Assembly: GCF_051014445.1 (NCBI RefSeq)
Contig: NW_027488368.1
Location: 26,076,001-26,140,000, forward strand
Direction: 5' to 3'
Length of the DNA stretch: 64,000 bases
Source: Colletes latitarsis
Taxonomy: Eukaryota > Arthropoda > Insecta > Hymenoptera > Colletidae
The position numbers were made by a program, and so were the translations under genes. Below, one piece after another: positions 1 through 11,340 of this stretch (positions within the stretch are counted from its first letter, which is position 1; each line of letters begins with the position of its first letter). Below the pieces are notes generated by a model, which had not been told where the DNA came from, did not search any database, and saw only the letters and a program-made list of their open reading frames with translations.

Positions 1-4
1 TCCC

Positions 5-176
5 GGCCAGATCCTGGGTTTTTTTCTTCTTAGGATCACGTATTTATGTGGTGCCGCACAGAAATAGTCAATTCCACCTGGATTCGATTTTTAGAGGATA
101 ACACCGGTTATGTCTGGGTTAGGTCTGGTATTTGCTATTCTCTGCCTCATACTTTCGCATTTTGCGCATACTTGTC
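5..176. repeat. Short-class monomer (about 171-172 bp), example
   Basis: This monomer lies between GGCC boxes 172 bp apart. It carries GATTTTTAGAGG where other classes have GATCAATATTTTAGAGG, a 5-bp loss of CAATA. The class recurs throughout about 1-23 kb (for example near 600, 960, 1,670, 2,365, 3,065, 3,945, 4,648, 8,170, 10,100, 12,740 and 21,530) and I did not see it after about 23 kb. It usually alternates with full-length monomers. Confidence 0.85.
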
Positions 177-743
177 GGCCAGATCCTGGGTTTTTTCTTG
201 TTAGGATCACGTATTAATGTGGTGCCACACAGAAATAGTCAATTTCACCTGGATTCGATCAATATTTTGGAGGATAACACCGGTTATGCCTGGGTAACGT
301 CTGGTATTTGCAATCATCTGCCTCATACTTTCGCAGTTTTCGCATACTTGTTGGCCAGATCCTGGGCTTTTTCTGATTTGGATCACGTAGTAATGTGGTA
401 CCACAGTGAAACCGTCAATTAAACCTGGTTCCGATTAATATTTTCGAGGATAACGCCGGTTATGTCTGGGTTAGTTCTGGTATTTGCAATCATCTGCCTC
501 ATACTTTCGCATTTTTCGCATACTTGCCAGCCAGATCCTGGCTTTTTTTCTTGTTAGGATCACGTATTAATGTGGTGCCACACAGAAATAGTCAATTCCA
601 CCTGGATTCGATTTTTAGAGGATAACACCGGTTATGTCTGGGTTAGGTCTGGTATTTGCCATCATCTAGCTCATACTTTCGCATTTTTTGCAAACTTGAA
701 TGGCCAGAACCTGGGCTTTTTCTGGATTGGATCACGTAGTAAT

Positions 744-753
744 GTGGTACCAC
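744..753. repeat. Perfect 10-bp palindrome GTGGTACCAC (example copy)
   Basis: Consensus monomer positions 43-52 read GTGGTACCAC, which equals its own reverse complement. It recurs in a large share of monomers in every region. Common variants are GTGGTGCCAC, GCGGTACCAC and GTGTTACCAC. It is the most obvious dyad in the monomer and lies beside the well-kept GGATCACGTA block. It could be a protein-binding site or merely an ancestral feature; the sequence alone does not decide. Confidence 0.8.
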
Positions 754-864
754 ACTGAAATAGTCACTAGAACCTGGTTCCGATTAATATTTTCGAGGAT
801 AACGCCGGTTATGTCGGGGTTAGTTCTGGTATTTGCAATCATCTGCCTCATACTTTCGCATTTT

Positions 865-2057
865 GCGCATACTTGTCGGCCAGATCCTGGGTTTTTTTCT
901 TCTTAGGATCACGTATTTATGTGGTGCCGCACAGAAATAGTCAATTCCACCTGGATTCGATTTTTAGAGGATAACACCGGTTATGTCTGGGTTAGGTCTG
1001 GTATTTGCCATCATCTAGCTCATACTTTCGCATTTTTTGCAAACTTGAATGGCCAGATCCTGGGCTTTTTCTGGATTGGATCACGTAGTAATGTGGTACC
1101 ACACTGAAATAGTCACTAGAACCTGGTTCCGATTAATATTTTCGAGGATAATGCCGGTTATGTCGGGGTTGGTTCTGGTATTTGCAATCATCTGCCTCAT
1201 ACTTTCGCATCTTTCGCATACTTGAATGGCCAGAGCCGGGGCTTTTTTCTGGTTAGGATCACGGACCAATGTGGTACCACACGGAGATAGTCAATTCAAC
1301 CTGTATTCGATCAATATTTTAGAGGATGACACCGGTTAGGTCTGGATTGCGTCTGGTATTTGCAATAATCTGCCAGATACTTTCGCATCATACGCATTCC
1401 TGTAGGCCAGCTCGTGGGCATTTTCTGATTCGGATCACGTAGTAATGTGGTACCTCAGTGAAACAGTCAATTAAACCTGGTTCCGATTAATATTTTCGAG
1501 GATAACGCCGGTTATGTCTGGGTTAGTTCTGGTATTTGCAATCATCTGCCTCATACTTTCGCATTTTTCGCATACTTACCGGCCAGATCCTGGGTTTTTT
1601 TATTGTTAGGAACACGTATTAATGTGGTGCCACACAGAAATAGTCAATTCCACCTGGATTCGATTTTTAGAGGATAACACCGGTTATGTCTGGGTTAGGT
1701 CTGGTATTTGCCAACATCTAGCTCATACTTTCGCATTTTTCGCAAACTTGAATGGCCAGATCCTGGGCTTTTTATGGATTGGATCACGTAGTAATGTGGT
1801 ACCACACTGAAATAGTCACAAGAACATGGTTCCGATTAATATTTTCGAGGATAACGCCGGTTATGTCGGGGTTAGTTCTGGTATTTGCTATCTTCTGCCT
1901 CATACTTTCGCATTTTGCGCATACTTGTCGGCCAGATCCTGGGTTTTTTCTTGTTAGGATCACGTATTAATGTGGTGCCACACAGAAATAGTCAATTTCA
2001 CCTGGATTCGATCAATATTTTGGAGGATAACACCGGTTATGCCTGGGTAACGTCTGG
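865..2057. repeat. Nested duplication, partner of 3,848-5,041
   Basis: Inside A1, about 1.2 kb recurs 2,983 bp downstream (17 monomers). Equivalent points include 919/3,902, 1,081/4,064, 1,622/4,605 and 1,752/4,735. The partners differ by scattered substitutions, more than A1 differs from A2, so this duplication is older than the A1/A2 duplication. The same pair exists again in A2 at +10,373. Confidence 0.8.
1557..1573. repeat. Intra-monomer doublet TTTCGCAT / TTTTCGCAT (example copy)
   Basis: Near the 3' end of each monomer (consensus 153-169) TTTCGCAT is followed directly by TTTTCGCAT, a short direct repeat with a 9-bp step. The second unit varies by class: TTTGCGCAT and TTTTTGCA in region I, CTTTCGCAT in many B and C monomers, CGTCTTTCGC in region IV. 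The doublet supplies two of the six consensus CpG sites and is a useful class marker. Confidence 0.8.
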
Positions 2058-3847
2058 TATTTGCAATCATCTGCCTCATACTTTCGCATTTTTCGCATAC
2101 CTGTTGGCCAGATCCTGGGCTTTTTCTGATTTGGATCACGTAGTAATGTGGTACCACAGTGCACCGTCAATTAAACCTGGTTCCGATTAATATTTTCGAG
2201 GATAACGCCGGTTATGTCTGGGTTAGTTCTGGTATTTGCAATAATCTGCCTCATACTTTCGCATTTTTCGCATACTTGCCAGCCAGATCCTGGCTTTTTT
2301 TCTTGTCAGGATCACGTATTAATGTGGTGCCACACAGAAATAGTCAATTCCACCTGGATTCGATTTTTAGAGGATAACACCGGTTATGTCTGGGTTAGGT
2401 CTGGTATTTGCCATCATCTAGCTCATACTTTCGCATTTTTTGCAAACTTGAGTGGCCAGAACCTGGGCTTTTTCTGGATTGGATCACGTAGTAATGTGGT
2501 ACCACACTGAAATAGTCACCAGAACCTGGTTCCGATTAATATTTTCGAGGATAACTCCGGTTATGTCAGGGTTAGTTCTGGTGTTTGCAATCATCTGCCT
2601 CATACTTTCGCTATTTGCGCATACTTGTCGGCCAGATCCTGGGTTTTTTTCTTGTTAGGATCACGTATTAATGTGGTGCCACACAGAAATAGTCAATTTC
2701 AACTGGATTCGATCAATATTTTGGAGGATAACACCGGTTATGCCTGGGTAACGTCTGGTATTTGCAATCAACTGCCTCATACTTTCGCATTTTTAGCATA
2801 CTTGTTGGACAGATCCTGGTCTGTTTCTTATTTGGATCACGTAGTAATGCGGTACCACATTGTAACAGTCAATTAAACCTGGTTCCGATTAATATTTTCG
2901 AGGATAACGCCGGTTATGTCTGGGTTAGTTCTGGTATTTGCAATCATCTGCCTCATACTTTCGCATTTTTCGCATTCTTCCCGGCCAGATCCTGGGTTTT
3001 TTTCTTCTTAGGATCACGTATTTATGTGGTGCCGCACAGAAATAGTCAATTCCACCTGGATTCGATTTTTAGAGGATAACACCGGTTATGTCTGGGTTAG
3101 GTCTGGTATTTGCCATCATCTAGCTCATACTTTCGCATTTTTTGCAAACTTGAATGGCCTGATCCTGGGCTTTTTCTGGATTGGATCACGTAGTAATGTG
3201 GTACCACACTGAAATAGTCACTAGAACCTGGTTCCGATTAATATTTTCGAGGATAACGCCGGTTATGTCAGGGTTAAGTCTGGTATTTGCAATAATCTGC
3301 CAGATACTTTCGCATCATACGCATTCCTGTAGGCCAGCTCGTGGGCATTTTCTGATTCGGATCACGTAGTAATGTGGTACCACAGTGAAACAGTCAATTA
3401 AACCTGGTTCCGATTAATATTTTCGAGGTTAACGCCGGTTATGTCTGGGTTAGTTCTGGTATTTGCAATCATCTGCCTCATACTTTCGCATTTTTCGCAT
3501 ACTTGCCGGCCAGATCCTGGGTTTTTTTCTTGTTAGGATCACGTATTAATGTGGTGCCACACAGAAATAGTCAATTTCACCTGGATTCGATCAATATTTT
3601 GGAGGATAACACCGGTTATGCCTGGGTAACGTCTGGTATTTGCAATCATCAGCCTCATACTTTCGCATTTTGCGCATACTTGTCGGCCAGATCCTGGGCT
3701 TTTTCTGATTTGGATCACGTAGTAATGCGGTACCACATTGTAACAGTCAACTAAACCTGGTTCCGATTAATATTTTCGAGGATAACGCCGGTTATGTCTG
3801 GGTTAGTTCTGGTATTTGCAATCATCTGCCTCATACTTTCGCATTTT

Positions 3848-5041
3848 TCGCATTCTTCCCGGCCAGATCCTGGGTTTATTTCTTCTTAGGATCACGTATT
3901 TATGTGGTGCCGCACAGAAATAGTCAATTCCACCTGGATTCGATTTTTAGAGGATAACACCGGTTATGTCTGGGTTAGGTCTTGTATTTGCCATCATCTA
4001 GCTCATACTTTCGCATTTTTTGCAAACTTGAATGGCCAGATCCTGGGCTTTTTCTGGATTGGATCACGTAGTAATGTGGTACCACACTGAAATAGTCACT
4101 AGAACCTGGTTCCGATTAATATTTTCGAGGATAACGCCGGTTATGTCGGGGTTGGTTCTGGTATTTGCAATCATCTGCCTCATACTTTCGCATCTTTCGC
4201 ATACTTGAATGGCCAGAGCCGGGGCTTTTTTCTGGTTAGGATCACGGACCAATGTGGTACCACACGGAGATAGTCAATTCAACCTGTATTCGATCAACAT
4301 TTTAGAGGATGACAACGGTTAGGTCTGGATTTCGTCTGGTATTTGCAATAATCTGCCAGATACTTTCGCATCATACGCATTCCTGTAGGCCAGCTCGTGG
4401 GCATTTTCTGATTCGGATCACGTAGTAATGTGGTACCACAGTGAAATAGTCAATTAAACCTGGTTCCGATTAATTTTTTCGAGGATAACGCCGGTTATGT
4501 CTGGGTTAGTTCTGGTATTTGCAATCATCTGCCTCATACTTTCGCATTTTTCGCATACTTGCCGGCCAGATCCTCGGTTTTTTTCTTGTTAGGAACACGT
4601 ATTAATGTGGTGCCACTCAGAAATAGTCAATTCCACCTGGATTCGATTTTTAGAGGATAACACCGGTTATGTCTGGGTTAGGTCTGGTATTTGCCAACAT
4701 CTAGCTCATACTTTCGCATTTTTCGCAAACATGAATGGCCAGATCCTGGGCTTCTTCTGGATTGGATCACGTAGTAATGTGGTACCACGCTGAAATAGTC
4801 ACCAGAACCTGGTTCCGATTAATATTGTCGAGGATAACTCCGGTTATGTCAGGGTTAGTTCTGGTATTTGCAATCATCTGCCTCATACTTTCGCTATTTG
4901 CGCATACTTGTCGGCCAGATCCTGGGTTTTTTTCTTGTTAGGATCACGTATTAATGTGGTGCCACACAGAAATAGTCAATTTCACCTGGATTCGATCAAT
5001 ATTTTGGAGGATAACACCGGTTATGCCTGGGTAACGTCTGG
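3848..5041. repeat. Nested duplication, partner of 865-2,057
   Basis: Second copy of the 17-monomer-offset pair. Its right edge is where TCTGGTACTTGCCATCATCTAGC replaces the TCTGGTATTTGCAATCATCTGCC of the first copy, near 5,040. Part of this copy also belongs to the 13-monomer pair with 6,755-7,604. Confidence 0.8.
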
Positions 5042-5314
5042 TACTTGCCATCATCTAGCTCATACTTTCGCATTTTTTGCAAACTTGAATGGCCAGAACC
5101 TGGGCTTTTTCTGGATTGGATCACGTAGTAATGTGGTAGCACACTGAAATAGTCACTAGAACCTGGTTCCGATTAATATTTTCGAGGATAACGCCGGTTA
5201 TGTCGGGGTCAGTTCTGGTACTTGCAATCATCTGCCTCATACTTTCGCATTTATCGTATACTTGAATGGCCATATCCTGGGTTTTATTTTGGTTACGATC
5301 ACGTATTAATGTGG
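4465..5314. repeat. Nested duplication, partner of 6,755-7,604
   Basis: About 850 bp recurs at +2,290 bp (13 monomers): 4,605/6,895, 4,735/7,025 and 4,908/7,198. Both copies carry the rare ATTGTCGAGG and CATTTATCGTATACTTG variants, which makes the pairing secure. Confidence 0.82.
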
Positions 5315-5374
5315 TTCCACACTGAAGCAGTCAATTAAACCTGGTTCCGATCTATATTTTAGAGGATAACACCG

Positions 5375-6080
5375 GTTATGTCAGGGTTAGTTCTGGTATT
5401 TGCAATCATGTGCCTCATACTTTCGCATTTTTACCATACTTGTTGGACAGATCCTGGGCTTTTTCTGATTTGGATCACGTAGTAATATTGGTACCACACT
5501 GAAGCAGGCAATTAAACCTGGTTCCGATTAATATTTTAGAGGATAACGCCGGTTATGTCTGGGTTAGGTCTGGTACTTGCCATCATCTGCCTCATACATT
5601 CGCATTTTTCGCATACTTGTTGAACTGATCCCGTTCTTTTTCTTATTTGGATCACGTAGTAATGTGGTGCCACAGTGAAACAGTCAATTAAACCTGGTTC
5701 CGATTAATATTTTAGAGGATAACACCGGTTATGTCAGGGTTAGTTCTGGTATTTGCAATCATGTGCCTCATACTTTCGCATTTTTAGCATACTTCTTGGA
5801 CAGATCCTGGGCTTTTTCTGATTTGGATCACGTAGTAACATTGGTACCACACTGAAGCAGGCAATTAAACCTGGTTCCGATTAATATTTTAGAGGATAAC
5901 GCCGGTTATGTCTGGGTTAGGTCTGGTACCTGCCATCATCTGCCTCATACTTTCGCTATTTGCGCATACTTGTCGGCCAGATCCTGGGTTTTTTTCTTGT
6001 TAGGATCACGTATTAATGTGGTGCCACACAGAAATAGTCAATTTCACCTGGATTCGATCAATATTTTGGAGGATAACACC
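5375..6080. repeat. Four monomers present in A1, missing from A2
   Basis: A1 has about 707 bp here that A2 lacks. In A2 the sequence passes at about 15,740-15,750 from the equivalent of 5,374 straight to the equivalent of 6,081, through the shared GATAACACCGGTTATG. The loss is a whole number of monomers and falls in a conserved stretch, as expected from unequal exchange. Within the A1 segment the TTGGACAGATCC / ACTGAAGCAGGC monomer pair is itself repeated about 352 bp apart. Confidence 0.8.
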
Positions 6081-6754
6081 GGTTATGCCTGGGTAACGTC
6101 TGGTATTTGCAATCATCTGCCTCATGCTTTCGCTATTTGCGCATACTTGTCGGCCAGATCCTGGGTTTTTTTCTTGTTAGGATAACGTATTAATGTGGTG
6201 CCACACAGAAATAGTCAATTTCACCTGGATTCGATCAATATTTTGGAGGATAACACCGGTTATGCCTGGGTAACGTCTGGTATTTGCAATCATCTGCCTC
6301 ATACTTTCGCATTTTTCGCATACTTGTTGGCCAGATCCTGGGCTTTTTCTGATTTGGATCACGTAGTAATGTGGTACCACAGTGAAACCGTCAATTAAAC
6401 CTGGTTCCGATTAATATTTTCGAGGATAACGCCGGTTATGTCTGGGTTAGTTCTGGTATTTGCAATAATCTGCCTCATACTTTCGCATTTTTCGCATACT
6501 TGCTGGCCAGATCCTGGGTTTTTTTCTTGTTAGGATCACGTATTAATGGGGTGCCACACAGAAATAGTCAATTCCACCTGAATTCGATTTTTAGAGGATA
6601 ACACCGGTTATGTCTGGGTTAGGTCTGGTACTTGCCATCATCTGCCTCATACATTCGCATTTTTCGCATACTTGTTGAACTGATCCCGTTCTTTTTCTTA
6701 TTTGGATCACGTAGTAATTTTGGTGCCACAGTGAAACAGTCAATTAAACCTGGT

Positions 6755-7604
6755 TCCGATTAATATTTTCGAGGATAACGCCGGTTATGTCTGGGTTAGT
6801 TCTGGTATTTGCAATCATCTGCCTCATACTTTCGCATTTTTCGCATACTTGCCGGCCAGATCCTCGGTTTTTTTCTTGTTAGGAACACGTATTAATGTGG
6901 TGCCACTCTGAAATAGTCAATTCCACCTGGATTCGATTTTTAGAGGATAACACCGGTTATGTCTGGGTTAGGTCTGGTATTTGCCAACATCTAGCTCATA
7001 CTTTCGCATTTTTCGCAAACATGAATGGCCAGATCCTGGGCTTTTTCTGGATTAGATCACGTAGTAATGTGGTACCACGCTGAAATAGTCACCAGAACCT
7101 GGTTCCGATTAATATTGTCGAGGATGACTCCGGTTATGTCAGGGTTAGTTCTGGTATTTGCAATCATCTGCCTCATACTTTCGCTATTTGCGCATACTTG
7201 TCGGCCAGATCCTGGGTTTTTTTCTTGTTAGGATCACGTATTAATGTGGTGCCACACAGAAATAGTCAATTTCACCTGGATTCGATCAATATTTTGGAGG
7301 ATAACACCGGTTATGCCTGGGTAACGTCTGGTACTTGCCATCATCTAGCTCATACTTTCGCATCTCTCGCAAACTTGAATGGCCAGAACCTGGGCTTTTT
7401 CTGGATTGGATCACGTAGTAATGTGGTAGCACACTGAAATAGTCACTAGAACCTGGTTCCGATTAATATTTTCGAGGATAACGCCGGTTATGTCGGGGTC
7501 AGTTCTGGTACTTGCAATCATCTGCCTCATACTTTCGCATTTATCGTATACTTGAATGGCCATATCCTGGGTTTTGTTTTGGTTACGATCACGTATTAAT
7601 GTGG
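6755..7604. repeat. Nested duplication, partner of 4,465-5,314
   Basis: Second copy of the 13-monomer pair. It carries private changes such as GAGGATGACTCC near 7,122 and GGATTAGATCAC near 7,050, both shared with the A2 copy at +9,671. Those changes therefore predate the A1/A2 duplication. Confidence 0.82.
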
Positions 7605-8589
7605 TGCCACACAGAAATAGTCAATTTCACCTGGATTCGATCAATATTTTGGAGGATAACACCGGTTATGCCTGGGTAACGTCTGGTATTTGCAATCATC
7701 TGCCTCATACTTTCGCATTTTTCGCATACTTGTTGGCCAGATCCTGGGCTTTTTCTGATTTGGATCACGTAGTAATGTGGTACCACAGTGAAACCGTCAA
7801 TTAAACCTGGTTCCGATTAATATTTTCGAGGATAACGCCGGTTATGTCCGGGTTAGTTCTGGTATTTGCCATCATCTAGCTCAAACTTTCGCATTTTGTG
7901 CAAACTTGAATGGCCAGAACCTGGGCTTTTTCTGGATTGGATCACGTAGTAATGTGGTACCACACTGAAATAGTCACTAGAACCTGGTTCCGATTAATAT
8001 TTTCGAGGATAACGCCGGTTATGTCTGGGTTAGTTCTGGTATTTGCAATCATCTGCCTCATACTTTCGCATTTTTCACATACTTCCCGGCCAGATCCTGG
8101 GTTTTTTTTTTCTTAGGATCACGTATTTACGTGGTGCCACACAGAAATAGTCAATTCCACCTGGATTCGATTTTTAGAGGATAACACCGGTTATGTCTGG
8201 GTTAGGTCTGGTATTTGCCATCATCTAGCTCATACTTTCGCATTTTTTGCAAATTTGAATGGCCTGAACCTGGGCTTTTTCTGGATTGGATCACGTAGTA
8301 ATGTGGTACCACACTGAAATAGTCACTAGAACCTGGTTCCGATTAATATTTTCGAGGATAACGCCGGATATGTCTGGGTTAGTTCTGGTATTTGCAATCA
8401 TCTGCCTCATACTTTCGCATTTTTCGCATACTTCCCGGCCAGATCCTGGGTTTTTTTCTTCTCAGGATCACGTATTTATGTGGTGCCACACAGAAATAGT
8501 CAATTCCACCTGGATTCGATTTTTAGAGGATAACACCGGTTATGTCTGGGTTAGGTCTGGTATTTGCCATCATCTAGCTCATACTTTCG

Positions 8590-9582
8590 CATTTTTTGCT
8601 AACTTGAATGGCCAGAACCTGGGCTCTTTCTGGATTGGATCACGTAGTAATGTGGTACCACACTGAAATAGTCACTAGAACCTGGTTCCGATTAATATTT
8701 TCGAGGATAACGCCGGTTATCTCGGGGTTAGTTCTGGTATTTGCAATCATCTGCCTCATACTTTCGCATTTTGCGCATACTTGTCGGCCAGATCCTGGGT
8801 TTTTTCTTGTTAGGATCACGTATTAATGTGGTGCCACACAGAAGTAGTCAATTTCACCTGGATTCGATCAATATTTTAGAGGATAACACCGGTTATGTCA
8901 GGGTTAGTTCTGGTATTTGCAATCATGTGCCTCATACTTTCGCATTTTTAGCATACTTGTTGGACAGATCCTGGGCTTTTTCTGATTTGGATCACGTAGT
9001 AACATTGGTACCACACTGAAGCAGGCAATTAAACCTGGTTCCGATTAATATTTTAGAGGATAACGCCGGTTATGTCTGGGTTAGGTCTGGTACCTGCCAT
9101 CATCTGCCTCATACTTTCGCATTTTTCGCATACTTGCTGGCCAGATCCTGGGGTTTTTTCTTGTTAGGATCACGTATTAATGTGGTGCCACACAGAAATA
9201 GTCAATTCCACCTGAATTCGATTTTTAGAGGATAACACCGATTATGTCTGGGTTAGGTCTGGTATTTGCCATCATCTAGCTCATACTTTCGCAACTCTCG
9301 CATACTTGAATGGCCAGATACGGGGTTTTTTTCTGGTTAGGATCACGGACCAATGTGGTATCACACTGAGATAGTCAATTCAACCTGTATTCGATCAATA
9401 TTTTAGAGGATGACACCGGTTAGGTCTGGGTTGCGTCTGGAATTTGCAATCATCTGCCTCATACTTTCGCATTTTTAGCATACTTGTTGGACAGATCCTG
9501 GTCTTTTTCTTATTTGGATCACGTAGTAATGCGGTACCACACTGCAACAGTCAACTAAACCTGGTTCCGATTAATATTTTAG
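8590..9582. repeat. Nested duplication, partner of 10,172-11,340
   Basis: Positions 8,590-9,110 match 10,172-10,692 (offset 1,582 bp, 9 monomers). Positions 9,115-9,582 match 10,873-11,340 (offset 1,758 bp, 10 monomers). The partner therefore holds one extra monomer at about 10,693-10,872, marked by TTGTTGAACTTATCCCGG. Confidence 0.8.
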
Positions 9583-10171
9583 AGGATAACGCCGATTATG
9601 TCTGGGTTAGGTCTGGTATTTGCCATCATCTAGCTCATACTTTCGCATCTTTCGCATACTTGAATGGCCAGAGACGGGGCTTTTTTCCGGTTAGGATCAC
9701 GGACCAATGTGGTACCACACTGAGATAGTCAATTCAACCTGTATTCGATCAATATTTTAGAGGATGACACCGGTTAGGTCTGGATTACGTCTGGTATTTG
9801 CAATAATCTGCCACATACTTTCGCATCATACGCATTCCTGTAGGCCAGCTCGTGGGCATTTTCTGATTCGGATCACGTAGTAATGTGGTACCACAGTGAA
9901 ACAGTCAATTAAGCCTGGTTCCGATTAATATTTTCGAGGATAACGCCGGTTATGTCTGGGTTAGTTCTGGTATTTGCAATCATCTGCCTCATACTTTCGC
10001 ATTTCTCGCATACTTGTTGGCCAGATCATGGGTTTTTTTCTCGTTAGGAACACGTATTAATGTGGTGCCACACAGAAATAGTCAATTCCACCTGGATTCG
10101 ATTTTTAGAGGATAACACCGGTTATGTCTGGGTTAGGTCTGGTATTTGCCAACATCTAGCTCATACTTTCG

Positions 10172-11340
10172 CATTTTTCGCAAACTTGAATGGCCAGAAC
10201 CTGGGCTTTTTCTGGATTGGATCACGTAGTAATGTGGTACCACACTGAAATAGTCACTAGAACCTGGTTCCGATTAATATTTTCGAGGATAACGCCGGTT
10301 ATCTCGGGGTTAGTTCTGGTATTTGCAATCATCTGCCTCATACTTTCGCATTTTGCGCATACTTGTCGGCCAGATCCTGGGTTTTTTCTTGTTAGGATCA
10401 CGTATTAATGTGGTGCCACACAGAAGTAGTCAATTTCTCCTGGATTCGATCAATATTTTAGAGGATAACACCGGTTATGTCAGGGTTAGTTCTGGTATTT
10501 GCAATCATGTGCCTCATACTTTCGCATTTTTAGCATACTTGTTGGACAGATCCTGGGCTTTTTCTGATTTGGATCACGTAGTAACATTGGTACCACACTG
10601 AAGCAGGCAATTAAACCTGGTTCCGATTAATATTTTAGAGGATAACGCCGGTTATGTCTGGGTTAGGTCTGGTACCTGCCATCATCTGCCTCATACATTG
10701 GCATTTTTCGCATACTTGTTGAACTTATCCCGGTCTTTTTCTTATTTGGATCACGTAGTAATGTGGTGCCACAGTGAAACAGTCAATTAAACCTGGTTCC
10801 GACTAATATTTTCGAGGATAACGCCGGTTATGTCTGGGTTAGTTCTGGTATTTGCAATCATCTGCCTCATACTTTCGCATTTTTCGCATACTTGCTGGCC
10901 AGATCCTGGGGTTTTTTCTTGTTAGGATCACGTATTAATGTGGTGCCACACAGAAATAGTCAATTCCACCTGAATTCGATTTTTAGAGGATAACACCGAT
11001 TATGTCTGGGTTAGGTCTGGTATTTGCCATCATCTAGCTCATACTTTCGCATCTCTCGCATACTTGAATGGCCAGATACGGGGTTTTTTTCTGGTTAGGA
11101 TCACGGACCAATGTGGTATCACACTGAGATAGTCAATTCAACCTGTATTCGATCAATATTTTAGAGGATGACACCGGTTAGGTCTGGGTTGCGTCTGGAA
11201 TTTGCAATCATCTGCCTCATACTTTCGCATTTTTAGCATACTTGTTGGACAGATCCTGGTCTTTTTCTTATTTGGATCACGTAGTAATGCGGTACCACAC
11301 TGCAACAGTCAACTAAACCTGGTTCCGATTAATATTTTAG
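10172..11340. repeat. Nested duplication, partner of 8,590-9,582, with one extra monomer
   Basis: Second copy of the pair. It contains a monomer with TACATTGGCATT, GAACTTATCCCGG and ACTAATATTTTCGAGG that the first copy lacks. The same monomer is seen in A2 near 20,370 and again near 22,660, so it travelled with later block copies. Confidence 0.8.

Larger units (their letters stand above)
1..840. repeat. Left-edge segment, copy of 1,754-2,593
   Basis: The sequence matches about 1,754-2,593 at an offset of about 1,753 bp (10 monomers). The monomers at 207-404 and 1,960-2,157 correspond almost base for base. The match fades near 840-960, where A1 begins. It is most likely the tail of an earlier internal duplication cut by the window edge. 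Confidence 0.75.
962..11335. repeat. Block A1, first ~10.4-kb tandem unit (59 monomers)
   Basis: From about 962 the sequence recurs 10,373 bp downstream (962 = 11,335) with very few substitutions as far as about 5,370. From about 6,081 the offset drops to 9,666-9,671 and stays there to the end of the block. A1 and A2 are therefore adjacent copies. A1 is 10,373 bp, or 59 monomers of mean 175.8 bp, the mean being lowered by the short class. It has its own nested duplications. Confidence 0.88.

Noticed and set aside
5..176. Primate alpha satellite, because some monomers are about 171 bp
   Set aside because: The length match is due to a 5-bp loss from a 176-bp monomer, and the sequence shares no recognisable alpha-satellite landmarks.
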